A stretch of 11,397 bases of DNA from contig JAPUES010000157.1 of the NCBI GenBank assembly GCA_027492445.1, forward strand, positions 1-11,397, given 5' to 3'. Under the pieces are notes generated by a model that was given only the letters and a program-made list of their open reading frames with translations, made no database searches and had not been told where the DNA came from. Positions within the stretch are counted from its first letter, which is position 1, and the number at the start of each line of letters is the position of its first letter. Origin of the DNA: Sporomusaceae bacterium (GTDB lineage Bacteria > Bacillota > Negativicutes > DSM-13327). Below are positions 7,505 through 11,397 of this stretch, one piece after another. The translations under genes were made by a program, and so were the position numbers.

Positions 7505-8086
7505 ATGATACTCATCATTGATAATTATGATTCTTTTACCTACAATGTATATCAATATGTTGCCAAGCTAGGTTATGAAGTACATGTTGTCCGCAATGAT
7601 CAAATCACCTTGCCAGAAATTAAGGAAGGTGGGTATGAGGCCATTATTATTTCTCCAGGTCCTGGTACTCCCGATGAGGCAGGGATTAGTAAAGCCGCCA
7701 TTAAGGAATTTGCAGGCAAAATACCCATCTTTGGCATATGCCTTGGGCACCAGGCCATTGGGGAAGTGTTTGGCGGGCAAGTAGTACGGGCACCGGAACC
7801 AGTACATGGCAAAGTATCTTTTCTTCACCACAATGGCAAGGATATTTATCAAGGTCTTTCTGAGAAACTAGAAGCGGGACGGTATCATTCCCTGATTGTG
7901 GAGCGCAGTAGTTTTCCAGAGTGCCTAGAAATCACTGCTACTTCAGCAGATGGTTTGATTATGGGACTTCGCCATCGAGAGTATAATATCCAAGGTGTAC
8001 AATTTCACCCTGAATCCATTCTGACGCCAGAGGGCATAACAATATTAGAAAATTTTTTGGGCGGGAAAAAATCAAAACCTGCCTAG
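7505..8086 (+). CDS. trpG: Anthranilate synthase component II (glutamine amidotransferase)
   Basis: Class I glutamine amidotransferase that hydrolyses glutamine and passes ammonia to TrpE. The product has 193 residues. The triad is visible as Cys79 in GICLGHQAIG, with His168 and Glu170 in GVQFHPES; the oxyanion loop PGPG is at 51-54. It follows trpE by one base, with a GGGGAGGAGGAG site at the end of trpE. In many Bacillota one such subunit also serves PabB in folate synthesis; whether it does here cannot be told from this window. It is the last gene before the operon terminator. Confidence 0.96.
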   Translation: MILIIDNYDSFTYNVYQYVAKLGYEVHVVRNDQITLPEIKEGGYEAIIISPGPGTPDEAGISKAAIKEFAGKIPIFGICLGHQAIGEVFGGQVVRAPEPVHGKVSFLHHNGKDIYQGLSEKLEAGRYHSLIVERSSFPECLEITATSADGLIMGLRHREYNIQGVQFHPESILTPEGITILENFLGGKKSKPA

Positions 8087-8092
8087 AAATGT

Positions 8093-8135
8093 AGTAAGCC
8101 CCTTAAAAAGAAATTTTTAAGGGGCTTACTTGTTT
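8093..8135 (+). terminator. Intrinsic terminator of the trp operon
   Basis: A perfect 17-bp stem (arms 8093-8109 and 8114-8130) is closed by a GAAA tetraloop. Its inner pairs are A-T only. The trailing tract TTGTTT is short for an intrinsic terminator, but the stem is very stable and begins 7 bases after the trpG stop. Confidence 0.85.
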
Positions 8136-8142
8136 ATCAATG

Positions 8143-8188
8143 ATTATACTAGGCGTAAGAGCCTATTTGCAGTTATACTAAGGATAAG
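8143..8188 (+). repeat. Imperfect 17-base direct repeat upstream of the FliK-like gene
   Basis: ATTATACTAGGCGTAAG (8143-8159) is matched at 8172-8188 by GTTATACTAAGGATAAG. The two share TTATACTA, GG and TAAG at a 29-base offset. Each contains a TATACT that resembles a -10 hexamer, but neither has a good -35 partner. Its role is unknown; it could be an operator or a chance duplication. Confidence 0.4.
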
Positions 8189-8216
8189 AAAGATGCTGTG
8201 TATAGAGGTGAAGAAA

Positions 8217-10358
8217 ATGGAAATTGGTAAAGTCTCTCAACCTATTGAACAGATAACGGCAAATACCCAGCCCACTAGTGACCAACTGGTAGGTGAAAAA
8301 AACCAGGCAACTGAGAATAGAGGCGTTGGGCAAAAAGACTTTCAAGTGAATTTACAGGATGGGCTCAAAGGTAAGCTCGCGGAGTTTGCCAAGACCTTAC
8401 AAAGTCAACAGCAACTCATTGAATCCTTACCAGAGGATGTTCGAAAAGCAGTGGTTGAACTTTTGCAGCAAATGTCATCCGACGCTGAATTGCCTCAAGG
8501 GTTAGAAAATTTGCTGAAGGGGCAAAAAAATATAGCCGATCAATTAAAGAATATGGGTAATATCTTAGTTTTTACTACTGCACTGCAAAGTGATGAACAC
8601 AGTGATATACGAGAATTTTTGCAAAAAGTTCTTGCTAATGTTGCGGGCCAATCAGAAATAGTTCCTGAAACCTCAGCTAAAGAATTATTGCAATTAGCAA
8701 AACAGTTAGCGGTAACTACGAGTGTGGCCCAAGGCATTACCAAAGAGGGGCTACAACAAGTTCTACAGCAAACCTTACCAGAGGATTTAGGAAAGCTAAG
8801 TTCCCAAGAACAAAAGATTGTGACTGAGCTGACGAAAACCTTTGGAAAGGATATGCCGCCGGGGCTGCAACAACTGGCCCAGCAAAATAAAATACCCGAA
8901 CTCCCTGGGGTATGGGCAACCTTAAAAGCGGCTGAAGCCTGGCAGTTTAAGAATGTACAACCCAAGACGTTGCAGGCGGCAGCAGAATTATTAACAGAGC
9001 TATCTCAAGAAATGCCATCTAACCTTGCTACGAAAGGGACAGTAGTTAGTCAATTGCAAGAATTTGTGAAGAACTTACCTGGGACTATTACTAGTAAAGC
9101 GGCAGTGGTGACAGAATTAGAAATGTTTGCAAAAAACTTATCTCCTGAAGTTGGCAACAAAGGAGCAATCATTGGGGAATTAGAAAAGTTTATAAAAACC
9201 TTGCCAACTGAAATTGGTAATAAAGGCGTAGTCGGCAGTCAGCTGGAACAATTTATAAAAAACATGCCAGCAGAAATTGTCAATAAAGCTACAATGCTTA
9301 CTCAACTGGAACAGCTTGTAAAAAGTTTGCCCCCAGAGTTAAGCAATAAAGCTGCTGCAGTTACACAAATGGAGGAGTTTATAAAAACTCTGCCTTCTGA
9401 GGTAGGCAATAAAGTAGCAGTGGCTACCCAATTAGAGCAATTTATAAAAACCTTGCCCCCTGAAATTGGTAAGGCATTACAATACGCCTTACGACAAGGA
9501 AATATTTCAGAGAATCTGCAAAAACTTGCCGATGTTTTTAACAATGCGGCAGTATTGAATAAAGATGCTACGGCAGAACTGCAAAAATTTCTGGGAAAGG
9601 TAGCAGACAATCTTACTGTCAAGTCGCCGTCCTTACCAACAGATAATAGTAATGTACTAGGAAATTTGGCAAAGCAATTTACCGATCCCACCACCACGAG
9701 TGCACAACTTAAAAACCTTATCCAGCAGCTAAAGACGGAGTTGTTTGCCAATGATCCTACCCTGTTAGCAAAAGAAAAACAGGTACTAGATAAACTAACA
9801 AAACTCTTTGAACACAATATCCCCCCCGCCCTACAAGAAGGGGCACTCAAACATAAATTAACAGAATTGCCCAAATTTTGGGTACTGCTAAAAGCCTTAG
9901 GAACGGAACAATGGCAAAATAATGGGCTGGATAATTTGCAAAAGTCTGCAGGAGTCATCAGGGAATTGGCTCACTCTGTCTATAAATCGACAGGACTTGC
10001 AGGCGAAAAACAAGCGGAACATAATGTATTATCTTTTTCCGTCCCTCTCCAAGTTGGGGAAGGTATATATTATCCGGCCCATATTCATATTTACCATCAA
10101 AATAATAAGAGCAAGGATGGTGAGCAACAGGAAAAGCAACGACAATTTGAAACCTGGATTCGCGTGTGTGTAGAAACGCAACACATTGGCACCGTCGATA
10201 GTGTTTTTCGCCTTTATGGCGATGACAAGCTAGACGTTCGCGTCGCCTTCCCGAGCAATAGCATCGCTGAAGAATTTGCCCAAGAGTTACCTGAGATACG
10301 GAAAAATTTAAAAGAAGCCAAGCTCAGTCTCAATGACATTATGATTACTAAGGCGTGA
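8217..10358 (+). CDS. Large repetitive protein with FliK-like C-terminal domain
   Basis: The product has 713 residues, is rich in Gln, Leu, Lys, Glu and Ala, and has no signal peptide or membrane segment. The last ~110 residues have the pattern of the flagellar hook-length control C-terminal domain: beta segments with IGTVDSVFRLYGDDKLDVRV, then a helix, then LSLNDIMI at the end. Before it lie a module at 194-264, seven 21-residue repeats at 271-417 and a second copy of the module at 516-587. By analogy with FliK it may be an exported ruler and export-switch protein. The assignment rests only on this C-terminal pattern, because no flagellar gene is in view. ATG 8217 is chosen because AGAGGTG lies 6 bases ahead; the in-frame TTG at 8130 lies in the terminator. 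No clear sigma-A or sigma-D promoter was found in 8131-8216. Confidence 0.6.
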   Translation: MEIGKVSQPIEQITANTQPTSDQLVGEKNQATENRGVGQKDFQVNLQDGLKGKLAEFAKTLQSQQQLIESLPEDVRKAVVELLQQMSSDAELPQGLENLLKGQKNIADQLKNMGNILVFTTALQSDEHSDIREFLQKVLANVAGQSEIVPETSAKELLQLAKQLAVTTSVAQGITKEGLQQVLQQTLPEDLGKLSSQEQKIVTELTKTFGKDMPPGLQQLAQQNKIPELPGVWATLKAAEAWQFKNVQPKTLQAAAELLTELSQEMPSNLATKGTVVSQLQEFVKNLPGTITSKAAVVTELEMFAKNLSPEVGNKGAIIGELEKFIKTLPTEIGNKGVVGSQLEQFIKNMPAEIVNKATMLTQLEQLVKSLPPELSNKAAAVTQMEEFIKTLPSEVGNKVAVATQLEQFIKTLPPEIGKALQYALRQGNISENLQKLADVFNNAAVLNKDATAELQKFLGKVADNLTVKSPSLPTDNSNVLGNLAKQFTDPTTTSAQLKNLIQQLKTELFANDPTLLAKEKQVLDKLTKLFEHNIPPALQEGALKHKLTELPKFWVLLKALGTEQWQNNGLDNLQKSAGVIRELAHSVYKSTGLAGEKQAEHNVLSFSVPLQVGEGIYYPAHIHIYHQNNKSKDGEQQEKQRQFETWIRVCVETQHIGTVDSVFRLYGDDKLDVRVAFPSNSIAEEFAQELPEIRKNLKEAKLSLNDIMITKA
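8796..9008 (+). repeat. Module copy A within the FliK-like gene
   Basis: Encodes residues 194-264, about 71 residues. The features shared with copy B (9762-9977) are, in order, ELTKTF/KLTKLF, MPPGLQQ/IPPALQE, ELPGVWATLKA/ELPKFWVLLKA, a W-Q step, and LLTELSQ/VIRELAHS. The similarity is at protein level. Confidence 0.75.
9027..9467 (+). repeat. Seven tandem 63-bp (21-residue) repeats
   Basis: Units start at 9027, 9090, 9153, 9216, 9279, 9342 and 9405, each exactly 63 bases and in frame. The protein pattern is roughly GNK-x5-QLEQFIKTLPPEI, with Lys at position 3, Leu-Glu in the middle, Lys-x-Leu-Pro late, and a final Ile, Val or Leu. Units 3 to 7 are most alike. A partial eighth unit (GK...) follows at 9468. 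The periodicity suggests short amphipathic helices separated by turns at the proline. Confidence 0.92.
9762..9977 (+). repeat. Module copy B within the FliK-like gene
   Basis: Encodes residues 516-587, the second copy of the module at residues 194-264. It places the 21-residue repeats between two related domains. It includes NIPPALQE, ELPKFWVLLKALG and GVIRELAHS. Confidence 0.75.
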
Positions 10359-10365
10359 AATTTTT

Positions 10366-10408
10366 AGGGGTCAGGTTTGACGTACATCAAACCTGACCCT
10401 GTAGTCCT
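10366..10408 (+). repeat. REP-like palindrome, possible terminator of the FliK-like gene
   Basis: GGGTCAGGTTTGA (10368-10380) pairs perfectly with TCAAACCTGACCC (10387-10399) around CGTACA. It starts 8 bases after the stop codon and could end transcription, although the T tract (CCTTTTAT) is displaced by about 6 bases. The GGGGTCAGG...CCTGACCC form resembles palindromes I associate with REP-type elements mobilised by IS200-like transposases. That resemblance is from memory and unverified. Confidence 0.6.
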
Positions 10409-10414
10409 TTTATC

Positions 10415-10446
10415 GGAATCAGAAAGTATAGCCCTTTCTTGATTCC
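10415..10446. repeat. Second inverted repeat downstream of the FliK-like gene
   Basis: GGAATCAGAAAG (10415-10426) faces CTTTCTTGATTCC (10434-10446). Twelve pairs form with one bulged base around TATAGCC. No T tract follows on either strand, so it does not look like a simple terminator. Confidence 0.55.
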
Positions 10447-10458
10447 AAGTAAGGGCAA

Positions 10459-10489
10459 CTAAGGCTTGGAGCAAGCCTAGTTTTCTATG
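10459..10489 (+). terminator. Weak hairpin overlapping the small gene stop codon
   Basis: AGGCTTG (10462-10468) pairs with CAAGCCT (10472-10478) with a 3-base loop, and AGTTTTCT follows on the plus strand. It could end read-through from the plus-strand gene. It overlaps the stop codon of the convergent small gene, so its role is uncertain. Confidence 0.35.
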
Positions 10490-10647
10490 TCTTCATAATC
10501 TACTTGTGCAAACCCTTTAGTGTTTGCTTTTCCACAATTTTCAGGGGCGATGTTGTTTTTTTCGGTTTTTGCAAACCCTTGACCGGCAGTACTGCAATCC
10601 GACTTTTCCGCCCTCGCGGTATTAGATGAAAGTTGTTCTTTTTCCAC
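10477..10647 (-). CDS. Small unrecognised protein, 56 residues
   Basis: GTG-started frame of 56 codons plus stop, read on the minus strand. AAAGGAGG (plus 10655-10662) lies 7 bases before the GTG, a near-perfect ribosome binding site, which is the main reason for calling it. The product is hydrophilic and rich in Lys, Glu, Asn and Ala, with two cysteines (18 and 38). Each cysteine is followed a few residues later by GFA (24-26 and 45-47), suggesting a two-fold internal repeat; the DNA also repeats AAGGGTTTGCA. There is no membrane segment or signal peptide. It converges on the FliK-like gene and diverges from the HD-domain gene. I do not recognise the family; a small spore or cytosolic protein is only a guess. 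Confidence 0.65.
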   Translation of the reverse strand: MEKEQLSSNTARAEKSDCSTAGQGFAKTEKNNIAPENCGKANTKGFAQVDYEDIEN

Positions 10648-10848
10648 AATAAGACCTCCTTTATAATGAATGACTTTAGTGTAGTATCTGCATAGAGTGA
10701 AAAAGTTATTTATAATATTTTAAACGATTCTAAAGAATATAACCTTAGAGATTACTTCCATAGCTTTTATGCTAGAATTATAACAGCAAAATGATACTAT
10801 GACCTTCTTTGAGGGTGAATAAAAAGGATTGACTAGGAGGATAAAACA
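10648..10848. other. Divergent intergenic region
   Basis: AT-rich spacer between the small minus-strand gene and the HD-domain gene; no coding potential seen. It must hold both promoters. On the minus strand TATAAA with a poor -35 (TTCTTT, 17-base spacer) is the best sigma-A-like match. On the plus strand an extended -10 is listed separately. Confidence 0.5.
10751..10778 (+). promoter_or_regulatory. Candidate extended -10 promoter for the HD-domain gene
   Basis: TGC-TAGAAT (10770-10778) is an extended -10. The best -35 match is ATTACT (10751-10756, 16-base spacer), only three of six consensus bases. The 5' leader would be about 65 bases. Confidence 0.35.
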
Positions 10849-11397
10849 TTGAAAGAACGATTAAAACGGCAAATTGATTTTATTGTTGAGGCAGATAAAC
10901 TTAAACAAATATATCGGCAAAATATCTTATTAGATAAGTCTAGACAAGAAACAGATGCAGAGCATTCATGGCATTTGGCATTAATGGTAATACTGCTTAG
11001 TGAACATGTAGATCAGGGGAAAATTGATATTTTACGTGTTATGAAAATGGTAATTATTCATGATATTGTAGAAATTGATGCTGGTGATACCTATTGTTAT
11101 GATCCAGTGGGGTGCCTTGATCAAAACAGTCGTGAGCAAAAGGCCGCAACGAGATTATTCGGTATGCTGCCCGTAGATCAAGGCGAAGAATTTAAAAGCC
11201 TGTGGGAGGAATTTGAAGAAAAAATAACTCCCGAAGCCTGCTTTGCCGGAGCTCTCGATCGGTTACAACCTTTATTATTGCATTACTATACAGAAGGCCA
11301 ATCTTGGAAGGAAAACAAAATAACCAGTGAAAAAGTGATAACGCGTAACAAAGATACGCAAAATATCTCCCGCAATTTAGGAGCTTTCGTTGAGGAG
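10849..11397 (+). CDS. HD-domain phosphohydrolase, YfbR/HDDC2-like (3' end beyond window)
   Basis: An open frame of 183 codons runs to the window edge without a stop. The HD metal motif is clear: His39 in AEHSWH, His71-Asp72 in IIHDIVEIDAGDT, and Asp137 in ALDRLQP. Glu75 and Asp80 keep the HD-x2-E-x4-D spacing of the 5'-deoxynucleotidase YfbR group. Relatives remove phosphate from deoxynucleoside monophosphates in the cytoplasm; the exact substrate here is not known. The start is TTG 10849, since AGGAGG (10835-10840) lies 8 bases ahead and no ATG or GTG fits. Family proteins are about 190-200 residues, so little should be missing. Confidence 0.85.
   Translation, partial: MKERLKRQIDFIVEADKLKQIYRQNILLDKSRQETDAEHSWHLALMVILLSEHVDQGKIDILRVMKMVIIHDIVEIDAGDTYCYDPVGCLDQNSREQKAATRLFGMLPVDQGEEFKSLWEEFEEKITPEACFAGALDRLQPLLLHYYTEGQSWKENKITSEKVITRNKDTQNISRNLGAFVEE

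Noticed and set aside
8150..8190. Sigma-D (flagellar) promoter before the FliK-like gene
   Set aside because: AGGATAAG partly resembles the sigma-D -10 element, but no TAAA -35 element occurs at the required spacing.
8130..8216. Extended start of the FliK-like protein at TTG 8130
   Set aside because: It overlaps the last base of the trp terminator stem and lacks a ribosome binding site; ATG 8217 is well placed behind AGAGGTG.
9027..9467. CRISPR array
   Set aside because: The regular 63-base units are contiguous, in frame and diverged, with no unique spacers; they are coding tandem repeats.
9302..9958. 218-codon open frame on the minus strand
   Set aside because: It is antisense to the repeat region of the FliK-like gene; the composition reflects the complementary repeats and there is no start signal or recognisable domain.
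9922..10173. 83-codon plus-strand frame
   Set aside because: It lies out of frame inside the FliK-like C-terminal domain, without a ribosome binding site or family resemblance.

Overview
The window reads as chromosomal DNA of a low-to-mid GC Bacillota (Firmicutes) species. Supporting this are two T-box riboswitches, strong AGGAGG-type ribosome binding sites, frequent one-base overlaps and short same-strand gene junctions, and GTG/TTG starts. The gene content and protein style remind me of spore-forming Negativicutes (Sporomusa/Pelosinus-like), but that placement is an inference that I cannot test here.

Layout. Positions 21-869 (minus) carry pheA, a monofunctional prephenate dehydratase. It is preceded by a Phe-specifying T-box leader (about 884-1150). 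Back to back with it, after a short divergent promoter region, a Trp-specifying T-box leader (about 1310-1597, plus) precedes a complete tryptophan operon: trpD, trpF, trpC, trpB, trpA, trpE, trpG (1630-8086). The genes overlap or nearly touch and end at a strong hairpin terminator. All seven activities from chorismate to tryptophan are present with their catalytic residues. The order is unusual because trpE and trpG lie at the distal end. trpF has no ATG, GTG or TTG start that would keep its catalytic cysteine, and most probably starts at AUU (2655).

Downstream, 8217-10358 encodes a 713-residue repetitive protein. Its last ~110 residues look like the C-terminal domain of flagellar hook-length control proteins (FliK type). 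Its middle holds seven 21-residue tandem repeats, flanked by two copies of a ~70-residue module. It is followed by a cluster of palindromes, the first of which resembles a REP-type or mobile palindrome (GGGTCAGG...CCTGACCC). Next come a small convergent gene of 56 codons (10477-10647, minus) with a very good ribosome binding site, and a TTG-started HD-domain phosphohydrolase (10849 to the window end, incomplete).

How it works together. Prephenate dehydratase and the trp enzymes draw on the two main branches below chorismate. Each side is governed by its own uncharged tRNA through transcription antitermination: low Phe-tRNA charging should open pheA, and low Trp-tRNA charging should open the trp operon. 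The trp proteins themselves contain very few tryptophans. The three genes after the trp terminator show no evident link to aromatic amino acid synthesis. I saw no CRISPR array, tRNA or rRNA gene, or complete insertion sequence.
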